Shown: positions 30,101 to 39,801 of the stretch, one piece after another
Position numbering within the stretch: position 1 is the stretch's first letter
How the letters are laid out: each line of letters starts with the position of its first letter
Position numbers and translations under genes: made by a program
The notes under the pieces: model-generated
Told to the model about the DNA's origin: nothing
Databases searched by the model: none
Seen by the model: the letters and a program-made list of their open reading frames with translations, nothing else
From: JANQHO01 sp965218075
GTDB taxonomy: Bacteria > Bacteroidota > Bacteroidia > Flavobacteriales > Schleiferiaceae
DNA: 47,960 nt
Reading direction: 5' to 3'
Assembly: GCA_965218075.1 (NCBI GenBank)
Contig: CBDCJZ010000002.1
Location: 1-47,960, forward strand

Positions 30101-32089
30101 ATAATTGTGGTTATAAATTGCGTGTAAAACATTACCGGATATATCTATACCTCCAGCATACAGACCAGGGATTGTAAGGGCTAAGTTCGGGTCTTGTGTC
30201 ATTGATTGTATGTTGACTACCATTATACTGATGCCGCCCCCTCTGTAATAGGGCGTTAAAAAATACAGGTTCCCCCTAATAGAATCTATAGCTAAAGAAA
30301 AAAATCTCAGTTGGCGATCCTCAAAAGAAAATGACCAGTCAGGGTCAATTGCTTTTGTTATAAAGTTCATACGAGTAACGGTGAATTTCGCCCAATTCAC
30401 TTCCCGATCAGAAGTAACTAGGTAAATATACCCGTCTTCCGGGTTATATCGTGCCCGATCATATCTTGATGTGAAGTTATTATTGTTTTGCGGTATGGCG
30501 GAGCCAAAATTGGGTCCTCCAATGTTGAAGTCCAGGGCGACCTCTGCGGCTCCCCGACTTCCATCCTGGGAATTCCCAGGGGTGTATCCTGAATCATAAG
30601 GTTCAGCTATCCACACCTTCCTTCCTTCTATGGCTGCGGGGAGCCGGGCCAGTCTCTGAGGAGTCACAACCAAATTCTTTACAGCACCGCTTAGAACAAG
30701 TCCAGATAGTGTGCCCTGGGTGGCATCGGTCTTATCCGAAGCCTGTTCTGGAGTCAGAGGCTCAGCCCCTAAATTTGCGACAGTGTCTTCAAGAATTTCT
30801 ATTTCATGGAGCTTTCTCCATTCGTAGGAATAAGCACCGGGGATATATGTCAGGACTCTGTGCAGAGCATTATTCCACTGCACAATCTGGTCTATGGCCG
30901 TAATATGCTTATTTGCAGCCGTTTCTCCAGAAAAGTTACCTATAACGTTAACAGGTTGAGGTCTGGGGAACCTCCAACCATCGGTGTCATCATACTCGTA
31001 AAAAAATCCTTGGGTCTTGTCATAGACAGCCCATCCTTGCTGAGGACTATGGACGCTGACAAAATTTGCAACGACACCCTTCCAGATTTTTCCAGCAACC
31101 CCGGCATAGGGGTTAAAGTTGTTTTCATATGTGATCCCGTGATTTGCCACAGGGTTCTTAGAGCTAACTCGGAAATCACTCCCGAATCTGGTGAATTTTC
31201 CAACACTGTCCTCAGTAGGTTCCGGGAGGGATCCGTCTTGGTTCGGAGGAACAAAGTGGTCTGGAAGTTTATCTAAAAGATATCCTGAAACGGTTCCAGT
31301 CTTCCTGCTGGTTGGGTCTGTAACCTGCTCATTGGTTAAAGCAAGAGATGGGTTCCCTTTAACAACGACATTGACAAAATCTCCATTAATTCTTTTTATT
31401 TTAAAATTAAAGATGTCGCCATCCGCAACGGCTCCAAGAGTAAGCCCTGTCTTAAGAAATACAGAGTTTTCAAGTCTTGGTGTTTGATACAAAAATACTG
31501 GATTTAGAGGTAGTCCTGACACGATACTGTGTGACAGGGTCAGACTTGTTGAGAAAACAATCTCACCCATTCCCCCCGGGGATGAAAATACAATAGAGGT
31601 GAAATCCGGAGTGATCATTTCCTCTGTCCTTAAATATAAAAGTTGGATATAAGTAGTAGTGGGATTAGGTTTCACAAACTCAATTTCAATCAGGTTATCT
31701 ATTACCGGCAAAACGCTTCCGGCAACTCTATCCTGAGTGTTCTGATTGAATAAAGCAGAGGCAAAATATCCGGTTCTGAGGGAATTTACAGTGGATATGG
31801 CGGATAAGTCAGAGGTCCCGACCCGAAGCTCAAACTCTTCTACCGATTGTTCTTCTGAAATCAACTGATTCAGAGCTTCCTTCTGTTCCGGTGTCAGTTG
31901 CGTCCCTAAAGGAATGTTGATAGTGAAATCTCCAGGCCTCCCCTCAACATTCTTATAGTTTATTGTTAAGTTTCTGGCAGAAGCATCCCAATCGGCAGTG
32001 GTGACATTTCTGAAAACCTCGTTTCCATCGAGGACTCCTGGTCCAACGAATTGTTGGACAAGTTTTTGCAATAGATTTATATTAGCCAT
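27149..32089 (-). CDS. Large tail fibre / receptor-binding protein
   Basis: 1646 residues, far longer than most podovirus fibres. The N-terminal ~90 residues include a hydrophobic start and 'TPEQKEALNQLI', which probably docks to the tail. Two similar linker modules, 'LTNEQVTDPTSRKTGTVSGYLL' (about 255) and 'LTPEQASDKTDATQGTLSGLVL' (about 445), are of the kind found in many phage fibres. The middle (about 490-770) reads like a beta-propeller: repeated 'GYIYLVTSD', 'GNLYFLTP', 'GHIYIIRSG' strands. The C-terminus is Ser/Gly-rich beta structure. It should decide host range. No variable-repeat or reverse-transcriptase signs of a diversity-generating system. Confidence 0.8.
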   Translation of the reverse strand: MANINLLQKLVQQFVGPGVLDGNEVFRNVTTADWDASARNLTINYKNVEGRPGDFTINIPLGTQLTPEQKEALNQLISEEQSVEEFELRVGTSDLSAISTVNSLRTGYFASALFNQNTQDRVAGSVLPVIDNLIEIEFVKPNPTTTYIQLLYLRTEEMITPDFTSIVFSSPGGMGEIVFSTSLTLSHSIVSGLPLNPVFLYQTPRLENSVFLKTGLTLGAVADGDIFNFKIKRINGDFVNVVVKGNPSLALTNEQVTDPTSRKTGTVSGYLLDKLPDHFVPPNQDGSLPEPTEDSVGKFTRFGSDFRVSSKNPVANHGITYENNFNPYAGVAGKIWKGVVANFVSVHSPQQGWAVYDKTQGFFYEYDDTDGWRFPRPQPVNVIGNFSGETAANKHITAIDQIVQWNNALHRVLTYIPGAYSYEWRKLHEIEILEDTVANLGAEPLTPEQASDKTDATQGTLSGLVLSGAVKNLVVTPQRLARLPAAIEGRKVWIAEPYDSGYTPGNSQDGSRGAAEVALDFNIGGPNFGSAIPQNNNNFTSRYDRARYNPEDGYIYLVTSDREVNWAKFTVTRMNFITKAIDPDWSFSFEDRQLRFFSLAIDSIRGNLYFLTPYYRGGGISIMVVNIQSMTQDPNLALTIPGLYAGGIDISGNVLHAIYNHNYWAINIISKVLIEGPTRYNFSSPFNSGRYIGAGGSPVVVPGNGIWNEPESNNPREIGLFSLASRTLTHIIGPDVRAALNINANYFRIETMFYAEGHIYIIRSGKAYAVRVESGSAVAKGLHRTNNQNVWEKTTDYIPFPEESDEDKVLGVNSEGKYELVEQTGGDSQVLPPAVASRSVLTLENNTTVISAEQREQYDWVSIKGHINGFIGPSRDFSKTILINKESLITRNYSIYSFYDDSLSEDISFNVVLSPNGLTKVITVSVTKTGDGPTAPVLDSVVLVAGGGGATGGTSFSNARAQVIDSQIGNENRIEGSKFFFITTPNYNRAGEFPGIEIEDYAKSLRLSFGSEKLEGYVSILRFNLSSQLPDFYELFIKIENKDNLITGWPNPGRTNPASSMSMDINGQRFTASYAVQDTVNELLFASFGHGQQKGMKNLYESLLGSIDDPVFNITGYQNFIDLSKSGNTGELILAQADLAGGGKINGGGSSSNKTLNAVLNDFTVIAEKTVYVDSSVKYALFANVPSETDVLGASLKTGEFSYSNINLGSDNLTLQIPNGKDIRDFRAEITDADSNIITSSTEGYQFRKVASDDLNVYWNAEIVPRSFSTLKIKENVVTDEVTTHYRGSTNTPEPVKTLPTDNLYEHRRVVLRETVGDNSGGLYRVKDGAFKKIEDFNIRNVHGDTPLEPSPIGTVQVFYEDHHNEDLRSDLTILTKDKGSGRFGWDLTDFPDDPGAVDSSVKRFYFKIIDPGQVAIWFTTTKKVGKIYLGAAEIDLQHPNFYNLSQTGQSYNSSTGEWIFADIRLGIVVPDIYAAVGVALPIQFRFNHIGDGQYLFDGWWSKGVDVKKGIYQVLEPYHLERLNVKDLTRLDELEFLCLTASIGSSHNGSLRQKGIFTGGGVVYPIVSGFDGFYFFNNGTACIVGETTFLNTFSRAEISSSIVNSLGVKNLGSNENDHDLLRRQLLNADFSSLNRPGLWLSVKLIR

Positions 32090-32091
32090 TC

Positions 32092-33003
32092 TTAAAGCTC
32101 ATAGGTTACAGTTATATTTGTTTCGCCCAGTGAAGGCAAGAGTAAATTGTCACTCACATAAAAAGATCTCCTGATAACATTATCAAGCTCACCTATTCTC
32201 CTAAATGAAACTATCTGATTAAATCCTGAGGCAGAATCCCCAGAATAAAGTCCGGTTACGACCGGAGCCTGATGGGAAAGATCAAAGTCAACTGCTGCCT
32301 GAATCATAAGATAAGCGTTTACAGCCAGTGTGGGGAGTTGCACCGTGACAGGAGTGGGAGCCAGTCCGTTCTCACTACGCGATCTCCCGATTAAATCCCG
32401 GCTTAGATTGTCCTCTATGTCCTCTGCTGATTGATAGTCATTTCTGGAGATAAAGTAAGCAGTTATCGTTATGGGTACTATTGTAGGGATAACAGGGACA
32501 TCAGGGGTGGATGGGATAACCGGGATGTCGGGGATGACTGGAGGGGGGACCGGAACAGGGGTTACAGTGGGGTCTCCGATATTGTCGAACAGATACTTAA
32601 CAAGATGTGTTAGTTTATCAACTGTTTGTCCAGTTGTGCTTGGATAGAAGTTTGGGCCATCAAAGCCCCTCCCTTGGTCCACCACTTCAACAGGTGGGAC
32701 CAACCTTATTTCTATAGAATCATCGACCTGAAACTCTGTACCATCGTTAAACGTAAAAGAAAAATTGATTTGTTCATTGATTGAATCATAAGTAATTGAA
32801 GAAGTGTTAATGAGGTCTAAGAAAGCAACAGGGACAGTGCCTTCTCTTCGCAGGTCAATATTCTCCAGGACCAGGGACTTGGCGAACCAAGGGGGAAGCC
32901 TGTTCAGGGCAACATTTATTACCCCCTCAAGGGGGTCCCCATTAAACACACTGCTGAAGGTGTGCAGAGTGAGTCTATATAAAATATCATAACGAACGGT
33001 CAT
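32092..33003 (-). CDS. Tail protein with Pro-Val linker
   Basis: 303 residues. Two beta-rich parts (about 1-145 and 175-303) are joined by a stiff linker of repeated Val-Pro/Ile-Pro pairs ('PVPVPPPVIPDIPVIP'). It lies between the internal virion protein and the fibre, so it may connect fibre to tail. Starts and ends within a few bases of its neighbours. No family recognised. Confidence 0.7.
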   Translation of the reverse strand: MTVRYDILYRLTLHTFSSVFNGDPLEGVINVALNRLPPWFAKSLVLENIDLRREGTVPVAFLDLINTSSITYDSINEQINFSFTFNDGTEFQVDDSIEIRLVPPVEVVDQGRGFDGPNFYPSTTGQTVDKLTHLVKYLFDNIGDPTVTPVPVPPPVIPDIPVIPSTPDVPVIPTIVPITITAYFISRNDYQSAEDIEDNLSRDLIGRSRSENGLAPTPVTVQLPTLAVNAYLMIQAAVDFDLSHQAPVVTGLYSGDSASGFNQIVSFRRIGELDNVIRRSFYVSDNLLLPSLGETNITVTYEL

Positions 33004-36000
33004 TTAATTCCATTTCTGTTTATTACTCTTTGACTTGGGCTTGGGTTCTTTTTGCATCCTCTTATATAGTTTATATCCGTTAAAGGCCGGGGGGAAGAGA
33101 TAACCGATACCAAAAGCTATTTTTTTCTTTTGCCAATCCTTTAAATCGGGAATATTGCCAATATCTTTCCCCTGTGGACTCAGCTTCTCTCCCTCCAGCA
33201 GGTTGCCGATGCCCTGTGCTGAGTATAACCCACTTTGAATGAAATCCAACCCAAGGATGTTGGTGTCGGCCATAAAATCACGATAAGCATACTCAGGATG
33301 AGATAGAAATTTATGAAAATTAGCAAAAGGAGATATCGGGGCTAAAGGCGTGCCCATGTCGAGAACAGTCAAATAATACTCAGCAACATAATATATGTAA
33401 TTGTAATACCAGGAAGTCTTATCTTCATCGTCATCATCCTTTTTCAATATCTGATACCAGACGAATGATGGAGTCGCAGCTATAACAGAAGCGAAAACCA
33501 CCATATAAAGAATACTTTTTTGCTTCTGGGTTAGAGTCATGTCTGAGTTTTTTATAGCCTTATCTACAAATGTCATTGTGTGATTAAACTTAGTTGAGTG
33601 GAAACTCATGAAGGGTCTTATCAATTGTGCATATGGGTTTGCTTGTAATGTGGAGACATCAACAGGCGAGAATGATGCCTGAGTCCTTATCACTGCGGCA
33701 TCAGCCACATCAATGGCCAGGGCCTCGTTGCCAGGAGGCCATACTTTCCCATTATATTTTATCCCTTTATTGAGAACCTTATTATAAGTCCCCCACCAAA
33801 GGACCTTATTTACCAAGCCTTGCGATAAAACAATCCCCAGGTAGGAGGCATTGGTTACCAATTGATCGACCCGCTCTTTTTTCTCAATTACTTGCTTTGT
33901 CTTTAAACCAGTTTTTGTTAAAGCTGAAACAGGGATGATCCTCTCAGATTTACCCCTATAGAGTTCAAACATTTGTTCCTTATTGTAATTTCTCATCACT
34001 ACAGACTTATCGTTAATGAACTTTGTCACAGCCTTTATATTTGATGTCACATATTTATAAGCCTCGGCTAACTCCTCGGCGTTAATCTCATCTTTAAATG
34101 CTGTCCCTGTTTGTTGCTCAATTATTGTTTTTGGATAAAATGCAAGAACGATTGTTTTCGACTTATTCCCTGCCTCCTTTATAATCTTCGTTATATAGTC
34201 CTTTTTCTTGACTGGATAAATAACCCCATTATTCACCCGATCAAGCCAATTGTTAATAACCGGAATTACATCTGGCAAGAAGACCGTCATGAAGGAATTG
34301 AGTGTCTGGCTACGGGGGCCTATGGTTGTTACAGCATCAAAGAAAGAACCAAACTCATAAATATTCCTAATCCTGGATCTAATAGTCGAGAACAAAATAG
34401 TATCAAGATCAATATTAGTGGGATAAATGCCTGGCTTAGAAACCCTTTTTCTTGTGTGAGCTCCTTTGGAAAACCCTTCAACTGAACTCCCAGGCACTAT
34501 TTGATCTTCAATCAAAGACCTCAAGGGGAAGTAACCTCCTATAAATACCCAGGGAGCCAGGGATAAAGGAATATCAGCCGTGATAGTCCCGTGTTCTTCT
34601 CCATACTTGCTTAAAACCTCGTTCTCTGCCTCGTTTAGATTATTAAAAAGATTCCAGACAGTTTCAATGAATCTAAAAGCAGAGTTTGGAACATCTTCGA
34701 TATTGCTTATTAACCAACCGACCAGCAATGGCTCGATGACTTTTTGATAAAAAGGATCACCAGGATAAGCAAGAGGATTGAAGTCCTGAATATTTACCAC
34801 TTTTTCCCATTCAATAGCATTGCTCTCTTCTAAATGAATTATTGTAGCTATAAGCTGTTTAATCTCAGGATGATTGTAGATGTTGTTATTAGAGTTCTTT
34901 TTTATGCGATTTAAAATTTCCAGGACTCTTTGTCCTGCTTCAGCCAGAGAAATCACCTGTATATTGAAATCTCCCACCAATTGTGCTAACTGATAAGATG
35001 TCCCTCTTTTATCATCACTCTTCTGTCCTGCTGCCCTTTGGAAACCTTCTTTTCTCCCTATCTTCCTTACCTTTAACTCCTCAATAAAATGATAGTAAAG
35101 TATTTTTCTGAGTGTGGTCTTTGGGGTGCCCAGGGTTGGATCGTGAACTTCAAAATCAAGTATGCCGTTTATGTTGCTGCTGTTCCCTGTGTTAAGAAGA
35201 AACCAGAGAAGATCATTGATGCCTTTGAATTTAAATGACAGAAGCCCTTTAACTTTAAATTCTTTAAGAATATTTTCGTCAGAGAATAAGTCTTTTGGTG
35301 TCTTTGATCTTAATTCATTTATTGTCTTTTCCAGCTTCTCTAAAGAGATAAAATAATTTTTCCTGACCGACCTGAATATTGTTGAGAACAACCCATCAGG
35401 CTCATGCCCATCAAGTCTCTGGAATAGATGCTCTTGTAACTGCATGGCGTGAACCCATTTTTTAAGACCGGTTAAGTAAGGTTCAAGGTCAATCTTCCAT
35501 TTTTTCCATCCCCTTCCTTTTTTAAATTCCCTAAGTTTTTGGTCTGCGTATTTAATGCGTTCGTCATAATTTTCTTCCAGGGAGTTTTTCGCTGTTTCAA
35601 CTTTTTTCTCTGAAAATATTTCAGGGAACATAACATCTGTTAGTTCATTTTTTATCCCTATGCTGTTAACAATGGTTTTTATTTCATCTTCTGAAAACCA
35701 TCTAAGGACAGCGTCAACCTTTGAGCCTAAATCTTCCTTGGCCTGAATGTTTTTAATTACAGTGATTTCTTTAGGCGAAAGCGTTGACTCTATCTCCTGG
35801 CTTATTTCTGTCCGGGGTCTGCCAATATCAGAAAGGATCGATAAAAGGGTTTTTTTAAAAATACTTATATCAGTTACGTTTTCTTTACTTTTAAAACCTT
35901 CTGCTATACTTTTCCATTTTAAAGCCTTCAGGACAGTTGATGTTTTTGTGTCTATTGATTTTATATACGTTCCTTCCTTATAATCTTTTCCTGTTATTTT

Positions 36001-37737
36001 TTTATAAACAGATTTCAGTGCAGCCACTTTTTCATGCAGTCCAGAGGCTCTCTTGCTATTGCTTCGCTCGGCTCGCTTAATCTCTTGCTCAAGTTCTTTT
36101 ACAGGAACAACTGTCTGATAAAAAATAATTTCAGATAAAGCCTGCTCAGGTCCAATAGTTTCTGATATTTTTTTAAATACAGGGACTTTATCAATCAGTT
36201 CTTTGAACGAACCAATAGTTTCTTTATTTAATGACTTCCTTATTGTTTTCTTATCAGCATCAATACCCTGGGGTTCTTTTTGTTTTTCTTCAAAAGATAC
36301 CGGGTTCATACTTGATGGCTTTGTTTCTTCTTTTTTGCTTTTTTCTCTATACTCTTTCTCAAGATTTCTTATTTCTTCCATCTCATCAGGGATACTGGCC
36401 TTTTCCTTCTCTGTCATCGGAGTAGACTCCCCTAATGCTTCATCAAGAACCTCTTCCCCGAAAAGTGTTTCAAGCTCTTTCCTGACCTCGTCTTTGAAAA
36501 CCCCCTGAATTTTCTCTGCAACAGAGGAGGCTTTTTCTCTTACTTCTTTCTCTAATTCCTCTACCGTCAGGGGTAGAGCTTCTTTTTTTTCAACCTTTAC
36601 TGTGGGCGGGTTTTTAACACCTTCTTTTATGCTGGAGACCATCCCTCTTGTGGCCGCAGGAAGAAATGAGAACAGTCCCTCAACAAAAGCTTCCCCACGA
36701 TCCTCTGCTGTCAGGTTATTGAAGCCAAGAGCAGCTCCCCGTCCGGCATATTCTGTGGTCATCTCTGACACTACCTCTCCGGAAATACTAAGCCCTTTTC
36801 CTATAACGCTTTTACCTTTAGAACCGACCCTTGCCATTCTGGCTATCGCAGCAGCTCCTCCCGGAACCATAAGGCCCAAAGTGACAGTAAAGGCCGCCTG
36901 TATACCAGCCATTGCTGCTCCACGTTTCCTCATTGAAAGTTTAAGTGACTCCCTTGTCTTCTCATCATTAAAAACCTCGGTAACGTGCTGAGGGTTCCCC
37001 ATGTCGTAATCATGGCGTTGGAACCAATCTTCAGCCCACAGGAGTTGCTCTTGGGCATAAAGCATACCGGAACTTATGGCTATAGCACCTAAAGGGCCAC
37101 CAATAATGGATCCACCTATTGTCCCTACAATATTAGGCGAGAAAGTGATCCCCATCTCATATATTTGTTTGGTCGTCTGTAAAGGGTTGGCAAAGACTGT
37201 TTCCGATAAACTGAGAAGATCACCCTCTCTTATTCCTTCTCCCAACTCGAGTTGATACTCTTGCAATTCATGAGACTGTTCTTTCCAAAGCTTCCTTGTC
37301 TCAGAAACATGAGAGGCAAGACTGTTCTGCAATTCACTATTCTCAGGATCAGTTAATAAGCTATTGATAATCCATTGCTGTTCAAGGCTGGCCATACCCT
37401 TTTGGGTGACGATATTCCAGTCAGACTTTTTTGCTAAAGAACGCCTCGACACATCAAGAGCTTCTTTGTCCTCAATAGGCCTTCTTATAAACTCAGGGTT
37501 GACTGTAGCCCTCTTATAATATTTATTTTCAGTATCATCCTTGAACTCAGTATCAAGTTGAGTGGCAAAGCGTTCCTGTTCAGCCTCCTGATAAACACGC
37601 TCCTTTTCTATCCGGTTTTCCTTGATGCTTACATAATCTTCCCCAAGATAATCAGCAAGAAGGGAATCATTCTGCTCAGGTGTTAATTTGAAGCTATCAA
37701 GGAATTTTCTGGAATCAAAATCAACAGTTTCTTCCAT
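33004..37737 (-). CDS. Large internal virion / DNA-ejection protein
   Basis: 1577 residues. Near 190-320 are glycine-rich hydrophobic stretches ('NIVGTIGGSIIGGPLGAIAISSG', 'GIQAAFTVTLGLMVPGGAAAIARMA') that could insert in the host membrane. The middle is charged and helical. The C-terminal ~250 residues contain 'FMSFHSTKFNHTMTFVDKAI', a further hydrophobic helix and 'LFPPAFNGYKLYKRM', as in giant end-proteins of phages such as Bcep22 and the gp16 type. It would be ejected to form a trans-envelope conduit. No lytic-transglycosylase motif seen. Between other internal proteins and the tail genes. Confidence 0.75.
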   Translation of the reverse strand: MEETVDFDSRKFLDSFKLTPEQNDSLLADYLGEDYVSIKENRIEKERVYQEAEQERFATQLDTEFKDDTENKYYKRATVNPEFIRRPIEDKEALDVSRRSLAKKSDWNIVTQKGMASLEQQWIINSLLTDPENSELQNSLASHVSETRKLWKEQSHELQEYQLELGEGIREGDLLSLSETVFANPLQTTKQIYEMGITFSPNIVGTIGGSIIGGPLGAIAISSGMLYAQEQLLWAEDWFQRHDYDMGNPQHVTEVFNDEKTRESLKLSMRKRGAAMAGIQAAFTVTLGLMVPGGAAAIARMARVGSKGKSVIGKGLSISGEVVSEMTTEYAGRGAALGFNNLTAEDRGEAFVEGLFSFLPAATRGMVSSIKEGVKNPPTVKVEKKEALPLTVEELEKEVREKASSVAEKIQGVFKDEVRKELETLFGEEVLDEALGESTPMTEKEKASIPDEMEEIRNLEKEYREKSKKEETKPSSMNPVSFEEKQKEPQGIDADKKTIRKSLNKETIGSFKELIDKVPVFKKISETIGPEQALSEIIFYQTVVPVKELEQEIKRAERSNSKRASGLHEKVAALKSVYKKITGKDYKEGTYIKSIDTKTSTVLKALKWKSIAEGFKSKENVTDISIFKKTLLSILSDIGRPRTEISQEIESTLSPKEITVIKNIQAKEDLGSKVDAVLRWFSEDEIKTIVNSIGIKNELTDVMFPEIFSEKKVETAKNSLEENYDERIKYADQKLREFKKGRGWKKWKIDLEPYLTGLKKWVHAMQLQEHLFQRLDGHEPDGLFSTIFRSVRKNYFISLEKLEKTINELRSKTPKDLFSDENILKEFKVKGLLSFKFKGINDLLWFLLNTGNSSNINGILDFEVHDPTLGTPKTTLRKILYYHFIEELKVRKIGRKEGFQRAAGQKSDDKRGTSYQLAQLVGDFNIQVISLAEAGQRVLEILNRIKKNSNNNIYNHPEIKQLIATIIHLEESNAIEWEKVVNIQDFNPLAYPGDPFYQKVIEPLLVGWLISNIEDVPNSAFRFIETVWNLFNNLNEAENEVLSKYGEEHGTITADIPLSLAPWVFIGGYFPLRSLIEDQIVPGSSVEGFSKGAHTRKRVSKPGIYPTNIDLDTILFSTIRSRIRNIYEFGSFFDAVTTIGPRSQTLNSFMTVFLPDVIPVINNWLDRVNNGVIYPVKKKDYITKIIKEAGNKSKTIVLAFYPKTIIEQQTGTAFKDEINAEELAEAYKYVTSNIKAVTKFINDKSVVMRNYNKEQMFELYRGKSERIIPVSALTKTGLKTKQVIEKKERVDQLVTNASYLGIVLSQGLVNKVLWWGTYNKVLNKGIKYNGKVWPPGNEALAIDVADAAVIRTQASFSPVDVSTLQANPYAQLIRPFMSFHSTKFNHTMTFVDKAIKNSDMTLTQKQKSILYMVVFASVIAATPSFVWYQILKKDDDDEDKTSWYYNYIYYVAEYYLTVLDMGTPLAPISPFANFHKFLSHPEYAYRDFMADTNILGLDFIQSGLYSAQGIGNLLEGEKLSPQGKDIGNIPDLKDWQKKKIAFGIGYLFPPAFNGYKLYKRMQKEPKPKSKSNKQKWN

Positions 37738-39801
37738 TTATTTTTTTGAGTCCTCTTCAATGTAAAGTTTTTTCTGTTGAATATAATAATTTTTCCAGTA
37801 ATAAGTTATTGCCTGCATATCACTGATCCTCCCTCTCTTGTGAAGCTTGTTGATTTTCTCAATTTCCGGGTCAACCCGGACCTTATCAGCAGCAAAGTCC
37901 AGCAGATTGATTCCTTTACTTATCAACTCAAGATATTTTTTCTTAATTCCTTCTGTAGTAGAGGCTGAAATATCAACAAAACCCAAGTTCCCAGTAAGGA
38001 CTCTAAGTTGTCCCTGTGACATTGGGCCATCATCGACAAGCGGCAGTGCCTGCTCTTGAATTTCGTTCAGAGCATATTTTTTGGCTATCGCCTGAACTGT
38101 CATCGTATAATCAGGATGTTTTTGTATTTCATCAATTGATTCACCGGGATAAGTTGTCTGAAGTCTTGCGGAGAGATAAGACTGGAATTTTTTAGGATCA
38201 GAAAGTTTTTTGAATTTAAAAAAAGGAAAATATGTTTTTGCAATTTTCACATACTCTCTGGAATGAATGCTTTTAACTCTTGGGAGAACCTTTGGTTTTT
38301 TGTTGTCTATTCTATTTTGAGCTCTAATGCCAGAAGACAGAAAGGATAAAGTGTCTCTCTTTGAGAGGAGCCCTTGGTCAACAGCAAATAACAAGTTCTG
38401 AGCAATAAGACCCATATTTTCGCCTTGGAGTATGGCCGTCCTAATTGAGATCAATGTTTCAAGATCAGAGGCAAAAGGGAAACCAGCGTCCTGATCTGAA
38501 CCCATAGATTTAAGTTTTTCTTTTTGCAGATAGGTTGGTCTGGGTTTCTGTGCCTCTGTTTTTATTGCATCATCTTGTGTTTTAAATATCTCTTCAATTG
38601 CTCCAACCTTATTCGTTTGTTTGGGATCATTTAAAACTTCATTAACACTCTCAAGAAGATCAATCTTGTTGGCATTCTTTACTTTTCTATTAAAAGCAAA
38701 TCTTTCTTTTATATCATTACGAGCCATATCAAGAGCGTCTTCTTTGATTTCCAAGTCAAAAGCAAGGTCTCCTGTTGTGTCAGTCTGTGTCTCTCTTACC
38801 TGCTGCTCAACTTCTTTCATCACAGTCCCCATAGAAGCCCCATCATCAATTTTTGATTCTATTGCCCTGTCTCCACCCTTCATTATGTTAATTTCTATTT
38901 TTTTAGCCTGAAGATCATTTTTAACTTTCATAATCTTGTTTAACATCTTAGACGCTTTTTCTCTGGGAAGATAAACACTCAAACCACCACCATAAGTGTC
39001 CCCCAGATAATTCTTCTCTAAAATTTCGTAACTGTTAAGAGCCTGATCCAGAGCTTCAAGCGAATCGATTCCTGATGGGTTTGATATCTCAAGCAGGTTT
39101 TTTTCAATAACTATGGAGGCCGCTTCTTCTTGATGCTGTCTCAGTATCTGCCTGAAAGACTCTTTTGAACTCCCAAAAAAATTATTAACATCATGGTACT
39201 CTCTTATTACGGTTTCCAGGTCCTCCATTCCCAAGCGAACATTTGTGGGATTTGAGGCGTGTTCTGCAATTGTTGAGATTGTCCATTTTAGATCATTAGC
39301 ATAAGTATCCTTTTTATAATTATTCCATTCATACCGGTTATGCTGTTTTAACTGGTTATACTGTCCATCTCTGATTTTACTGAATTTATCAGCAAACATT
39401 GCCCGTTGTTGTCTGTTCTGAAGGCCCTTTTCCTGCTCAAATTTCAGATCATCCATTTTTCTGTTGAACTCTTTTTCTGTCCCAAATGAATTTTCACCTT
39501 TCCTCAACATAAGACCAATAAGACCGGGCTTATCAGGATCACCGGACTGTTGGGAGGACATTATATTATCAATTTTTTCTGTTGTCTTATTCACTGCATA
39601 TCTGGTCATAAAAAAATCAGCTTCACCTTGAAGCCTGGTTGTTTCTTCCTTGGATATTTCAGACACGGGGGTTTGTGCTGCAACCCCTATTGGTCCAGCC
39701 AGAGTGGGCCCCTGTTGTTGGGTCCTTACTTCCTGGAGAGCCAGGGAGGCTTTTGATATGTCCAGGCCGGATCCCCTGGTGGCGGCTTTTGTTCTCGGCA
39801 T
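37738..39801 (-). CDS. Internal virion protein
   Basis: 687 residues, mostly helical with Gln/Lys/Glu-rich stretches and no membrane helix. Size and place, second of three long genes after the tail tube, match the T7 gp15 position. Assignment is by order. The stop is one base before the next start (37738/37737), and the start shares a base with the previous stop. Confidence 0.65.
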   Translation of the reverse strand: MPRTKAATRGSGLDISKASLALQEVRTQQQGPTLAGPIGVAAQTPVSEISKEETTRLQGEADFFMTRYAVNKTTEKIDNIMSSQQSGDPDKPGLIGLMLRKGENSFGTEKEFNRKMDDLKFEQEKGLQNRQQRAMFADKFSKIRDGQYNQLKQHNRYEWNNYKKDTYANDLKWTISTIAEHASNPTNVRLGMEDLETVIREYHDVNNFFGSSKESFRQILRQHQEEAASIVIEKNLLEISNPSGIDSLEALDQALNSYEILEKNYLGDTYGGGLSVYLPREKASKMLNKIMKVKNDLQAKKIEINIMKGGDRAIESKIDDGASMGTVMKEVEQQVRETQTDTTGDLAFDLEIKEDALDMARNDIKERFAFNRKVKNANKIDLLESVNEVLNDPKQTNKVGAIEEIFKTQDDAIKTEAQKPRPTYLQKEKLKSMGSDQDAGFPFASDLETLISIRTAILQGENMGLIAQNLLFAVDQGLLSKRDTLSFLSSGIRAQNRIDNKKPKVLPRVKSIHSREYVKIAKTYFPFFKFKKLSDPKKFQSYLSARLQTTYPGESIDEIQKHPDYTMTVQAIAKKYALNEIQEQALPLVDDGPMSQGQLRVLTGNLGFVDISASTTEGIKKKYLELISKGINLLDFAADKVRVDPEIEKINKLHKRGRISDMQAITYYWKNYYIQQKKLYIEEDSKK

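Noticed and set aside
27149..32089. Diversity-generating retroelement at the tail fibre, as in BPP-1
   Set aside because: No reverse transcriptase and no template/variable repeat pair were seen.
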